A stretch of 64,000 nt of DNA from Akkermansiaceae bacterium UBA2381 (GCA_002344215.1 DDSV01000051.1:2023-66022), one strand, 5' to 3'. Shown: positions 17,306-24,996, counted from the first letter of the stretch. Notes: generated from the sequence alone by a model not told the origin. Numbers and translations: made by a program.

Positions 17306-18640
17306 TCAGTCCGATGATGCTTCAAGCACCACACGAAATCCGGTGTAGGGCGTTCGAACTTGTGGCGGATGATGGTCACGTCTTGTGGAGCTCAGCGCCT
17401 TCCCATCTGATCCTCCGAGGCCATAGTGACCTCCTCGCTCAACGCGATCAAGATTGTCGGGCGAATACCAATCTTGACACCACTGCTGAACATTCCCTCC
17501 CATATCGAACAGTCCAAACCGGTTCGGCTTAAAGCTCATGACTGGCGCTGTCGTTCCGTAGCCATCAGTGTAGCCGGGAATCTGAACAAGAGTGGCAATT
17601 TGGGTCTTGGCGACCGAGTCAGCGAAATTTCCTGTCCCGTCGGGCGGAGGCCATTCCGCACCCCAAGGCCAGACCGCGGTATCCTTGTTCAGCATCAACG
17701 GAGAAACTTCGCCTGAAGCGTATTCGAGCTCGCCTAGTCCCGCTGCGATGCTCCACTCTCGATCGGTCGGTAAGCGATAGACGCGGCCTTCTTTTTCACT
17801 CAACCACTCACAGAACGCGGCGGACTCGTACCAATTGACCCCGACAACAGGGTAACTGTCACCAACCGACACGGGATGATTATAAAAGGTTTGGCTTCGC
17901 CATGAGGAATCAATCCCCGGATTCGCTGCGGCGAAAGTGGCATAGTCTTTCATTCGAGTGGTATGAATGCCGAAAAGCACACTAGTGCCCGGGACCGGAA
18001 CGAACTGCATTCCGAGAGAATTCGTCAGGATCGATCTGGAACCAGTATCGTCAGATTCACTTGGATCAGAGATGAATCGAGGGGTTGTTTCGGGCTTGGG
18101 ATAAGCAGCAGCACTTGAGGAGTCAGACAATGCGATCCAGGCCCCTCCACTCAGGACCAGTGTGGCAAGTGCGACGAAGACTCCTTTTCTGGCGTTCCGT
18201 TTCTTTCGCTCTTCGGATTGTCTCAGATTACTAAGTCGATCTGCTGCTGAAGCATTGCCAGGGTCTATCCTCAGACTTTTCTCAAACAATGATCGAGCAC
18301 GCTCTCTCGATTGACGTGATCCAGTTCCCTTCCAGTGTTGGAAGTGAGCCTCCCCGCAATCGATTAGCACGTCGGTGCGGTAGGGAGCTATCACCACTGC
18401 GCTATCAAGCTCGATGATCGAGTCAGGGTAGTTGGAGAATTTCAGATAGTTCCGGCCTTTTTGAAGGTGCTCACTAAGTGCCTCGCAGAGCTCCTGCCAG
18501 TCCTCTTCGCTGATCCCGGCTCTTGCAGCGATTTCGCGAAGCCGATCCTCGGTCAACCTTTCCTTTGGTTCCGATGCTTGAACTTCAAAAGCCTTTTGGA
18601 GAAACTTTCGAAGGTCGCCAGAAAACTCGTCAGACTCCAT
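17306..18640 (-). CDS. Membrane protein with TPR-like N-terminus and formylglycine-generating-enzyme-like (SUMF1) domain
   Basis: A 444-residue protein. Residues 1-140 are helical with TPR-like features (YLKFSNYPDSIIELDSAVVI, ARSLFEKSLRIDPGNASAAD). One transmembrane helix is at about 153-171, and an FGE-sulfatase domain (203-440) lies on the outer side: NSLGMQFVPVPG, HPVSVGDSYPVVGVNWYESAAFCEWL, YRLPTDREWSIAAG, FDMGGNVQQWCQDWY, GFRVV. The C-terminal stretch SSTRRDHHPPQVRTPYTGFRVV lacks the cysteine pair of true formylglycine-generating enzymes. It is therefore probably a binding or structural paralogue rather than the sulfatase activator. It is transcribed alone. Confidence 0.85.
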   Translation of the reverse strand: MESDEFSGDLRKFLQKAFEVQASEPKERLTEDRLREIAARAGISEEDWQELCEALSEHLQKGRNYLKFSNYPDSIIELDSAVVIAPYRTDVLIDCGEAHFQHWKGTGSRQSRERARSLFEKSLRIDPGNASAADRLSNLRQSEERKKRNARKGVFVALATLVLSGGAWIALSDSSSAAAYPKPETTPRFISDPSESDDTGSRSILTNSLGMQFVPVPGTSVLFGIHTTRMKDYATFAAANPGIDSSWRSQTFYNHPVSVGDSYPVVGVNWYESAAFCEWLSEKEGRVYRLPTDREWSIAAGLGELEYASGEVSPLMLNKDTAVWPWGAEWPPPDGTGNFADSVAKTQIATLVQIPGYTDGYGTTAPVMSFKPNRFGLFDMGGNVQQWCQDWYSPDNLDRVERGGHYGLGGSDGKALSSTRRDHHPPQVRTPYTGFRVVLEASSD

Positions 18641-18989
18641 ACTCCAGTGTGCTCTGCTGGGATTCGAACGACAAGTCTGAAACTCGTGTGTCCGGGGGGC
18701 CGCGTTGACTCACAATTAAAGACACCGAAGGCCGGATCCGGGAAAAGGCGGTTGAGATGCCACTGATTTTTGGACCGGAATCATGTCGATGGGGTCAGTC
18801 AAAAAATATGAAATGTGGTTGGGGCCAGTCCTGGCTGGGGTCAGCCCTAGAATTTCGAATTCCGAGAGTGCGAATACGAAGGGGCTGGCCTTAAAACCGC
18901 GCCATTCGAGACAGGTGAACGGATCTCACGCCGGTGTCAGTCTGAAAAGGTCTTTGTAATGGAACAAAGGATGAAACGTCTACCCGGGA
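18641..18989. other. 349-bp gene-free stretch with repeat fragments
   Basis: I find no gene here. It contains ggggtcagtcaaaaaatat (18791-18809), repeated exactly at 19718-19736, and directly after it two tandem degenerate copies of tgggg(t/c)cagtcctgg / tggggtcagccctag (about 18819-18855). The latter resemble ggtcagtcctggaatctag at 21970 and a weaker copy at 24974. They look like RAYT-associated repeat debris. Confidence 0.5.
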
Positions 18990-19706
18990 ATGAAGAATAC
19001 CTCTTTCCTGCACGTCGCCGTCCTTTTCTCCGCATTCCAGGTCGCGGCGGAGCCGGCCTCACTCCAGGAAACGATCGACGCGAAGAAAGCGGAGAATAGC
19101 GCCAAATCCTCCCCCGAAAAGCGTGCCGACTACGCGGCAGGCATTGAAGCGGTGGCAAAGTCCAGAATCGTGGAAACGGCCTCCACGGTTGGTGACGTCG
19201 CTCCCGACTTCACGCTGACGGATTCGAAGGGAAGTGCCGTCACCCTTTCCGATGAACTCAAAAAGGGACCGGTGGTCCTCACCTGGTATCGTGGAGGATG
19301 GTGCCCCTACTGCAACATTCAGCTCGCCGCCTACCAGCAGATCCTCCCCCGGATTGAGGAACTCGGCGCACAGCTCATCGCCCTCTCGCCTGAGCTTCCT
19401 GACAAATCACTCTCGACGGTGGAAAAGAATCAACTCAGGTTCACCGTGCTATCCGATCTCAACCTCGAAGTGGCCGAAGCGTATGGACTCGTCTTCGAAC
19501 TGACCCCGGAAGTTGAAAAGCACTACGCCGGATTCTTCAGCATGAAGGAATACAACGGTGAGGAGGCGTCAACGCGGGAACTCCCTCTCGCCGCGACCTA
19601 CGTGATCGATCCAAATGGAAAAATCGTCTGGTCCTTTCTCGACGCCGACTACACGAAACGGGCTGAACCACGGGACATCATCAAAGCCCTGGATGGGATC
19701 AAATAA
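18990..19706 (+). CDS. Secreted AhpC/TSA-family peroxiredoxin-like protein
   Basis: A 238-residue protein with a signal peptide (MKNTSFLHVAVLFSAFQVAA) and a thioredoxin-fold AhpC/TSA domain from about residue 66: VGDVAPDFTLTDSKG, VVLTWYRGGWCPYCNIQL with C105-P-Y-C108, and TYVIDPNGKIVWSF. The CxxC pair and the GGWCPYC context match the peroxiredoxin-like (alkyl hydroperoxide reductase/thiol antioxidant) group rather than classical 2-Cys peroxiredoxins. It likely reduces peroxides or protein disulfides in the periplasm. It is flanked on both sides by direct copies of ggggtcagtcaaaaaatat, which may indicate past movement of the gene. Confidence 0.88.
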   Translation: MKNTSFLHVAVLFSAFQVAAEPASLQETIDAKKAENSAKSSPEKRADYAAGIEAVAKSRIVETASTVGDVAPDFTLTDSKGSAVTLSDELKKGPVVLTWYRGGWCPYCNIQLAAYQQILPRIEELGAQLIALSPELPDKSLSTVEKNQLRFTVLSDLNLEVAEAYGLVFELTPEVEKHYAGFFSMKEYNGEEASTRELPLAATYVIDPNGKIVWSFLDADYTKRAEPRDIIKALDGIK

Positions 19707-19717
19707 CCGTCTCCCGC

Positions 19718-19736
19718 GGGGTCAGTCAAAAAATAT
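19718..19736. repeat. Second copy of 19-bp direct repeat flanking the peroxiredoxin gene
   Basis: ggggtcagtcaaaaaatat is identical to 18791-18809 and in the same orientation, 927 bp apart, with the peroxiredoxin gene between. Confidence 0.7.
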
Positions 19737-19896
19737 AAAACGTAGGACGTGACCGCCTTCGAGAAGCGTTGAGGTTGAGGGTGCATGAATATTCTTTGAC
19801 TGATCTCTCTAATTTCTGTTCCATGCGGGAAGAGGGTGGGGCGTGTTGCACAATGCCCTGTTTTCAGCATTCATGGAACAAACTAAAGGATAAAGA

Positions 19897-20190
19897 ATGG
19901 CCAAAAACAGAAGATGGCTGGCGAACGCAATCCTGATCAGTTTAGCCGTCTCAGCCGGTATTTGGGCATGGCAGGAAAGATCGCTTCGAAAACGGTGCGA
20001 GGATGCACTGGCGTTCAGCGCCTCCACGAACCTCCTTGTTGAGGTATTGCTAACCAGGGAGGGGCCCGAAGAGGCCAGGGCCGAATTGGAGAAATCGCTG
20101 CCGCGAATCGAGGAGGTCATCAAAGACTTGGGTTCCGATAATCCGGCGCTCCAGAATTTTCTCATCTTCAGGGAGGACCAAGGGAGGTGA
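19897..20190 (+). CDS. Small membrane-anchored hypothetical protein
   Basis: A 97-residue protein starting MAKNRRWLANAILISLAVSAG. It has a positively charged N-terminus and one hydrophobic helix (about 8-25), then a charged, probably helical periplasmic part (LLTREGPEEARAELEKSLPRIEEVIKDLG). No family is recognised. AAAGGAT lies 5 to 12 bases before the ATG and can serve as a ribosome binding site. It ends just before a short mobile repeat. Confidence 0.5.
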   Translation: MAKNRRWLANAILISLAVSAGIWAWQERSLRKRCEDALAFSASTNLLVEVLLTREGPEEARAELEKSLPRIEEVIKDLGSDNPALQNFLIFREDQGR

Positions 20191-20215
20191 ATCGACCCTG
20201 TTCGAAGTATCTATC

Positions 20216-20326
20216 AAATTCGAAGGGACAAGCTAAATCTCCAAAGAATTCGCTCGCTGAAGAGTGTTTGCCTGCGGAGCATTGGGCTCCAGTGAAATTG
20301 GCAGTGGACCTGTCTCTGTAAATTCG
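20216..20326. mobile_element. 111-bp MITE-like repeat (copy B) related to the RAYT element
   Basis: It begins aaattcgaagggacaagcta and ends acctgtctctgtaaattcg. The ends are imperfect inverted repeats (about 11 of 18 positions by eye). The first about 75 bp align with the left flank of the RAYT relic at 15965-16040, and the last about 70 bp align with copy C at 24635-24707. No coding capacity. Confidence 0.6.
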
Positions 20327-20425
20327 TGTAAATTCCGGTAATTCCCGCCAAATATGGATCACGGCAGAGTTGAACCCGAACCGGCTCCGGCGCTCCGAAG
20401 GCCAATGGTCGCGACCCGTTCAAAA

Positions 20426-21955
20426 ATGAAAGCGGTTCATCTAATTCTGACGCTAGTGATGGCTCTAGTTCCGGCTGCTCCGGGCGAGGAACCTTCCCGT
20501 CGGGAGGCCACCGACTTATGGCATGAGGCCTACCTTGTCCTCATACAGGCCATGGAGTTTGAAGAGCAGGATCAACGGGTCGCCGCGGACGCCCATTTTC
20601 GAGCGGCCGAAAACCTCTATAAACGGATCTCACGCGAGTATCCCGACTTTCAACCCGGGATGGTTGCTTCCAGACTGGAGGATCTCAAATCACATATTTC
20701 AAATTTAGGAACTGCCCGGGATGGCGATCATTCAAAACCGGCGACCATCGTCGTCGACCCTGACAAACCCTCCTCCCGACCGGGTTTCTACAAGGATCTC
20801 TTCATGGATGGCGGGGTGAGCCTGGCAAGCCGGAGGGATCTCCCCGCCGCAGACAAGCTTGGACTGGCCTATGAGTTTTATGCAGGCGACGACCCGGAGG
20901 ATCAGCGGCGGATCATCGGGGGTGATGAGAGCGATCACAATGGAACACTGCTCTACTCGGATGGCGCGCCCCGTTTTCAGATGATCTACGTGAATGGAGG
21001 ACAGGCGACCAAACATGGCCTGTCACTCGGCGAACCCGCCCTCGAACGATACCGGCAGCACAACCGGGAGGGAGGAGCCTATTGCGGCACCTGCGCCGGT
21101 GCCTTCTTTGCCTGCTTCAACACCAATGACAACGAAGGCGCCCGGGAAGGTTATCTGCATATTTTTCCTTACAAAACCAAAAATACGGGCATCTCCAGTC
21201 AGGAGGTGTCTCAGGTGATACCGGGCGGTTCCCCCCTGCTTCACTATCACGATTTCGGAGGAGACTATCTCGTCACCGATGTCTACCACAACGGAGGGAA
21301 CTGGATTCCTCTCGACGAGGTCAACTGTTTCCCCGCGGTGGAAGTGCTCGCGACCTATTCGGTGCCCGGTCATCTCATCGACGGAGGGGCGGCGATCTGG
21401 TCCTACCGGAAAAGTGACGAACACGGGAGAGTGGTTTCGGTGGGATCACACCCCGAGGGAGAAACCGGCGGGGAGATTCGAGACCTGCTGGAAGCGTGCT
21501 TTCTTTACACGCTCGAAGGGGTGGGCAAGGCAAAAACCAAAGGGAGGCTGATCCCGGGAGAAACGAGACTCATGAATCGATCCACGCTCGATGAGGATCC
21601 TCTCCACACGAAGATCGGCGACGGGCAGGTTCATTATTTCGAGATCATTGTTCCGGAGGAAACTCCGTCCATGCACCTCAAGATTGAGGGAGCATCCGGC
21701 TTCGACTTTCACTTCTACCTTAACCAGGGCGAAATGGATCTCACCATTCCGACTGAGGTTGCCGATCGGGAGGCCGGCTCAGTGAAGTCATTGGTCAGAA
21801 CGATGAAACCCGGAAAATGGATCCTCGCCGTGGAATGCGCCAACCGGGTAAAAACGGAGATTCGTGAGAAACCGGACTCCACCTACTTCGAAGTCATTGC
21901 CAATCGGGAGATGCTCAATGGAGTTGATTATGGAATTTCTCTGGAGTTCAGGTGA
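20426..21955 (+). CDS. Secreted protein with BPL_N/glutamine-amidotransferase-like domain and PPC-like C-terminus
   Basis: The frame opens at 20354, but ATG 20426 gives a proper signal peptide (MKAVHLILTLVMALVPAAPG) and a 509-residue protein. A helical TPR-like segment (30-90) is followed by a class I amidotransferase-like fold: FQMIYVNGGQATKHG, GGAYCGTCAGAFFA with a nucleophile-elbow Cys (C223), and VVSVGSHPEGETGGEI, where a His-x-Glu completes the expected triad. This resembles the biotin-protein-ligase N-terminal (BPL_N) family. Residues about 385-505 resemble a bacterial pre-peptidase C-terminal beta domain. Enzyme activity is unproven; peptide or amide hydrolysis outside the cytoplasm is the reasonable guess. 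Confidence 0.7.
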   Translation: MKAVHLILTLVMALVPAAPGEEPSRREATDLWHEAYLVLIQAMEFEEQDQRVAADAHFRAAENLYKRISREYPDFQPGMVASRLEDLKSHISNLGTARDGDHSKPATIVVDPDKPSSRPGFYKDLFMDGGVSLASRRDLPAADKLGLAYEFYAGDDPEDQRRIIGGDESDHNGTLLYSDGAPRFQMIYVNGGQATKHGLSLGEPALERYRQHNREGGAYCGTCAGAFFACFNTNDNEGAREGYLHIFPYKTKNTGISSQEVSQVIPGGSPLLHYHDFGGDYLVTDVYHNGGNWIPLDEVNCFPAVEVLATYSVPGHLIDGGAAIWSYRKSDEHGRVVSVGSHPEGETGGEIRDLLEACFLYTLEGVGKAKTKGRLIPGETRLMNRSTLDEDPLHTKIGDGQVHYFEIIVPEETPSMHLKIEGASGFDFHFYLNQGEMDLTIPTEVADREAGSVKSLVRTMKPGKWILAVECANRVKTEIREKPDSTYFEVIANREMLNGVDYGISLEFR

Positions 21956-21969
21956 TGGATAGGTGGAAA

Positions 21970-21996
21970 GGTCAGTCCTGGAATCTAGAATTTCGC
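21970..21996. repeat. Dispersed repeat fragment
   Basis: ggtcagtcctggaatctaga is related to fragments at about 18819-18855 and 24974-25000. The 177 bp from 21956 to 22132 contain nothing else I can support. Confidence 0.4.
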
Positions 21997-22132
21997 CACA
22001 GTTGTGTTGCCTCTGCGATCTGTGTATTCACCGGGCATCTCCGGGTCAGGCAAGAGCCCGACATCTCCCGACAGAGTTTCATTTGAGGGAAAAAGGCGAT
22101 CGGATGTCAGTCAAGACGGAAAGGGGATTCCG

Positions 22133-22336
22133 TCAGCCGGGTCGGTGGGGATTTTCAAAGATCTGATCCACCGGGACCTGGAACGAACTGGCAATGCGGT
22201 AGGCAAGATCGAGCGAGGGATCGTGCTTTTCGGACTCCAGCGCGTTAATCGCCTGCCGCGAAACGCCGACGCGCCTGCCAAGTTCTTCCTGCGTCCAGTT
22301 CCGCTCCGCGCGGAGCACCTTGAGGCGGTTTTTCAT
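22133..22336 (-). CDS. XRE-family (Cro/CI-like) helix-turn-helix regulator
   Basis: ATG 22336 gives a 67-residue protein that is almost wholly one HTH_3 domain: MKNRLKVLRAERNWTQEELG, then VSRQAINALESEKHDPSLDLA and FQVPVDQIFE. This is the compact YozG/HipB-like form common in two-gene loci with a small membrane protein. Its ATG overlaps the stop of the membrane-protein gene upstream (TGATG), so translation is coupled. Such pairs usually repress their own promoter; a symmetric operator candidate lies at 22744-22791 just before the first gene. Confidence 0.88.
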   Translation of the reverse strand: MKNRLKVLRAERNWTQEELGRRVGVSRQAINALESEKHDPSLDLAYRIASSFQVPVDQIFENPHRPG

Positions 22337-22725
22337 CAGTGTGAGGTGCGGATGAAGGGTGAGACGATTCCGAATGCCGCCCACAGAAGGGGGTAAACCA
22401 TCGCGGCGGAAACGTGGGGTGCCTTGGCGTAGAGTTCCATGAAGCCCCAGATGGAGGCGATGGCGAGGGTGACTCCGGTGGCGACAATGAAGCGCTTGGC
22501 GGCGAGGATTCGCACGAATTCATCGCTGTCCCGCATCCAGACGAGATAGGACCAAATGTGGCCGATGATCGGAGCTGCGACCACCAGGGAAAATCCCCAG
22601 GCACCGCGAGGTTTCATGCCATCGAACGCCCCGGTGATGGCGGCGACGTTCATTGCAACGTAGGCCCCAAGAAAAAGGCCGGCGCGGATGAAATACTTTC
22701 TATTGGTTTCCGATGGGGTTGGCAT
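22336..22725 (-). CDS. Small integral membrane protein coupled to XRE regulator
   Basis: Read from ATG 22725 (129 residues; an upstream GTG at 22764 lies within the palindromic region and is less likely). Four hydrophobic segments are visible: FIRAGLFLGAYVAMNVAAI, WGFSLVVAAPIIGHIWSYLV, FIVATGVTLAIASIWGFMEL and VSAAMVYPLLWAAFGIVSPF, with a conserved-looking MRDSDEFVRILAAKRF loop between the second and third. I know this pattern from DUF-type proteins paired with an XRE regulator; the function is unknown. The regulator may respond to, or be sequestered by, this protein. Confidence 0.75.
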   Translation of the reverse strand: MPTPSETNRKYFIRAGLFLGAYVAMNVAAITGAFDGMKPRGAWGFSLVVAAPIIGHIWSYLVWMRDSDEFVRILAAKRFIVATGVTLAIASIWGFMELYAKAPHVSAAMVYPLLWAAFGIVSPFIRTSH

Positions 22726-22743
22726 GGCAGGTAATCGTGACTT

Positions 22744-22791
22744 AATGTAAAGCAATCCTGACACGATTTCATGTCAGGTCAACATTACATT
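22744..22791 (-). promoter_or_regulatory. Candidate operator: two nested, exactly centred palindromes upstream of the membrane-protein/XRE pair
   Basis: AATGTAA-N6-CCTGACA-N8-TGTCAGG-N6-TTACATT. Both arm pairs are perfect and share one centre (22767/22768), 19 bp or more upstream of ATG 22725. This is the layout expected for an autoregulatory site bound by dimers of the adjacent HTH protein. Confidence 0.6.
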
Positions 22792-22812
22792 TTGATTTTT
22801 CATCGATTCATC

Positions 22813-22945
22813 TGAACCGGCGACAAGGGATACCCGGGTCGCCGGTTAAGACCGGGCGCAGGCAACATTTCGGGACAAAGAAGTCTCGAACCAGTCGCCT
22901 ACTCGACCCTCTTCACCCCGCGATCCGACCCTCTTGAGTCGGATC
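22813..22945. repeat. Two REP-like hairpins in the gap before the FHA gene
   Basis: Hairpin one is AACCGGCGAC/GTCGCCGGTT (22815-22824 with 22838-22847). Its left arm with flank repeats 15861-15877 exactly over 17 bases. Hairpin two is GATCCGAC/GTCGGATC (22922-22929 with 22938-22945). The 22792-23173 gap otherwise shows no gene; an AT-rich stretch before 23174 may carry the FHA gene promoter. Confidence 0.5.
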
Positions 22946-23173
22946 CTTGACCTTCCTCTGCCGCAGGGGATCGGAATGTCGAAGTTCAGGAGCGGAAGGG
23001 TCAACGCCGGGGGATTGAAGTGCAGCGGGGAAGGAGTTGCTTCAAAGAGTGTTCAGGAAAACAATTTTTTCGGAGCGGACCAAGGGTGAAGTTTGTAAAT
23101 TTATTTCTTTCCATAATTTCCATAATTTGATAAGGGTTGAGTTTCAACGGGAATCACCCCCCTCGAACCAGCC

Positions 23174-24688
23174 ATGACCTTAAAACTCGTCGTCAAATCG
23201 GAGGCATTTTTTGGACCTGAAGAACTGCTTCTCAGTGGAGGCTCCCATGGCATCGGGCGCCTGCACGACAACGATCTGAGCATCCAGATTGATTGTGTCT
23301 CGGGATACCACGCCGAACTCAAGCGGACCCCCGAAGGAGACTACCTGATCAGCGATCTCAAATCGACGAACGGCACCTTCCTCAATGGAAACCGGGTGAC
23401 CTCCCCGGAAAAAGTGAAGCCGGGCGATCATCTGAAGCTCGGAAACGTGCTGGTCATGGTCGAAGAACAGATCGAGCTGGTTGCCCGGCCGGGAAATGGA
23501 TCCTTTCACGGGGACAGCCCAATCCAAATCGTTTCGCTGAAGGATGTCTTCGGCTTCGAAAGCGGAGACCACTTAAACACTTATCCCATCACTCCCGTCA
23601 GAAGAACTACACCGGATATGGCTCATGGCAGCGGTGTCCCCTTGCAACCGGTCAGAATGGCATCACCCGTTCAAACCCCTGGAACGGAAGCGCCGCAGAT
23701 CGAGCAGGCCAGAGAAGCCGAACGAGTGAGGCAGATTGAGCAAGCGAGGGAAGCCGAACGAGTGAAGCAGATCGAGCAAGCCAGAGAATCCGAACGTTTG
23801 CGGCAGGTTGAGCAAGCGAGGGAAGCCGAACGAGTGAGGCAGATTGAGCAAGCGAGGGAAGCCGAACGAGCGCGGCAGATTGAGCAAGCGAGGGACGCCG
23901 AACGTGCACGGCAGATCGAGCAGGCCAGAGAAGCCGAACGTGCACGGCAGATCGAGCAGGCCAGGGAAGCCGAACGGGTGCGGCAGATCGAGCAAGCGAG
24001 GGAAGCCGAACGTGCGCAGCAGATCGAGCGAGCCAGGGAAGCCGAACGAGTGAAGCAGATCGAGCAGGCCAGAGAAGCCGAACGTGTGCGGCAGATCGAA
24101 CGCGCCAGAGAAGCCGAACGTGCACAGAAGATCGAACGCGCCAGAGAAGCCGAACGTGCACAGAAGATCGAACGCGCCAGAGAAGCCGAACAGACCGAGG
24201 TGGATCTACGGGAGAGTCCGGAGCCACGGGGTATGGACATCAGATCGACGATCCTGGGTCTCACCACTCAGCTTGAAAGCGCGATGCGGGAGATCAGCCG
24301 ACTGAAAGCATTCATTGCACGGGAGTCTCCCGGACCTGTCGAGATGAACGGTCAGGGTGCGGGCCCCGCGATTCCGACGCGACCCATGGCGCAAAACGGC
24401 GACGAGCTTGCCAGCCAGCGATCAGGAAACCTCAACGGAAAAGGAATGCCGGCAGGACAAGAGCGCGATCTTCACGAGGGGGATCGGCGAGAAGCGTGTG
24501 CCGCGAGTCAGAACGTTACGCCGCTTCAAAGCCAGAACTCCGAAAACAAACTGGTCTTCGGGGACTTCGGAAAACTCCCGACACATTCGGTTGTCCACCT
24601 CCGGCAAGAACTCGAAGCCGCTCGATCAGTAGGCGAAAGAAGAGTTTATGCCTCTGGAACATCGGGCTCCAATGAAATGGACAGTTAA
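23174..24688 (+). CDS. FHA-domain protein with long 12-residue-repeat helical rod
   Basis: A 504-residue cytoplasmic protein. An N-terminal FHA domain (about 5-95) has HGIGRLHDNDLSI, SGYHAELKR and ISDLKSTNGTFLNGNRV. A Pro-rich linker leads to about 14 tandem copies (176-340) of a 12-residue unit of the form IEQAREAERVRQ, which predicts an extended charged single helix or coiled coil. A second short helix follows (STILGLTTQLESAMREISRLKAFI). The last about 20 residues (from SVGERRVYA on) are encoded inside mobile-repeat copy C, so the original C-terminus may have been replaced. The likely role is a phosphothreonine-reading scaffold with a long spacer. No kinase or phosphatase is adjacent. Confidence 0.85.
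   Translation: MTLKLVVKSEAFFGPEELLLSGGSHGIGRLHDNDLSIQIDCVSGYHAELKRTPEGDYLISDLKSTNGTFLNGNRVTSPEKVKPGDHLKLGNVLVMVEEQIELVARPGNGSFHGDSPIQIVSLKDVFGFESGDHLNTYPITPVRRTTPDMAHGSGVPLQPVRMASPVQTPGTEAPQIEQAREAERVRQIEQAREAERVKQIEQARESERLRQVEQAREAERVRQIEQAREAERARQIEQARDAERARQIEQAREAERARQIEQAREAERVRQIEQAREAERAQQIERAREAERVKQIEQAREAERVRQIERAREAERAQKIERAREAERAQKIERAREAEQTEVDLRESPEPRGMDIRSTILGLTTQLESAMREISRLKAFIARESPGPVEMNGQGAGPAIPTRPMAQNGDELASQRSGNLNGKGMPAGQERDLHEGDRREACAASQNVTPLQSQNSENKLVFGDFGKLPTHSVVHLRQELEAARSVGERRVYASGTSGSNEMDS
23699..24193 (+). repeat. 36-bp in-frame tandem repeat array, about 13.7 units
   Basis: Each 36-bp unit encodes IEQAREAER(V/A)(R/K)Q. Differences concentrate at the second-last positions and in the last units (IERAREAERAQK). 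The array keeps other frames open too, which explains long antisense open frames here that are not genes. Confidence 0.92.
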
Positions 24689-24707
24689 CCTGTCCCTGCA
24701 AATTTTG
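24620..24707. mobile_element. MITE-like repeat (copy C), overlaps the end of the FHA gene
   Basis: gaagagtttatgcctctgga to cctgtccctgcaaatttt aligns with copy B (20256-20326) over about 70 bp, and its right end matches the RAYT element right end. The left end is degraded. The stop codon of the FHA gene lies within it. Confidence 0.6.
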
Positions 24708-24720
24708 CTAGGCCCGACCC

Positions 24721-24924
24721 TCAGCGCTGGAGTCTCTTCTTCAACTCGCCGCCGGTGAGGTAGGCCGCCTCGCCGTTTTCGATCTTCGCGCGGCGTTCCG
24801 AGAGTACCCGGCCGTGCCACTCCGGAGAGTTCGGCTCGGGGACACGCAGCGACGCCCAGAGGACTTCCCTGCACTTGAGGCGCTCATCGACCGGGAGTTC
24901 AGCGAGATCGGCGGGAGAAATCAT
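24721..24924 (-). CDS. Addiction-module antitoxin-like protein, second orphan
   Basis: A 67-residue protein with the same plan as that at 2429: a helical start DLAELPVDERLKCREVLWAS, then NSPEWHGRVLSERRAKIENG (the SPxWH signature) and a short basic end ELKKRLQR. It belongs to the putative addiction-module component family. No RelE/ParE toxin frame follows: downstream on its strand is repeat copy C and the FHA gene end, and upstream is a repeat fragment. It sits between mobile-repeat fragments, so it may be a remnant of a transferred module. Confidence 0.68.
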   Translation of the reverse strand: MISPADLAELPVDERLKCREVLWASLRVPEPNSPEWHGRVLSERRAKIENGEAAYLTGGELKKRLQR

Positions 24925-24996
24925 GACGAAGGATAAGCACGTCGTGACTTTCCGGCGAACTCATTTCTTAAGCGGGTCAGCAGGGAATCTAGAACC

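Noticed and set aside
17074..17379. 101-codon minus-strand frame with Arg-rich C-terminus
   Set aside because: It overlaps the end of the FGE-like gene and runs into repeat-like sequence; no family recognised.
18655..18690. tRNA T-arm-like sequence on the minus strand (gttcgaatcccagc)
   Set aside because: The flanking bases do not pair as a T stem and no cloverleaf or acceptor can be built.
23699..24193. Possible CRISPR array
   Set aside because: Units are contiguous 36-bp coding repeats without unique spacers.
23652..24267. Repetitive minus-strand frames (190-198 codons) in the FHA gene
   Set aside because: They are reverse readings of the 36-bp tandem repeat and have no start signals or homology.
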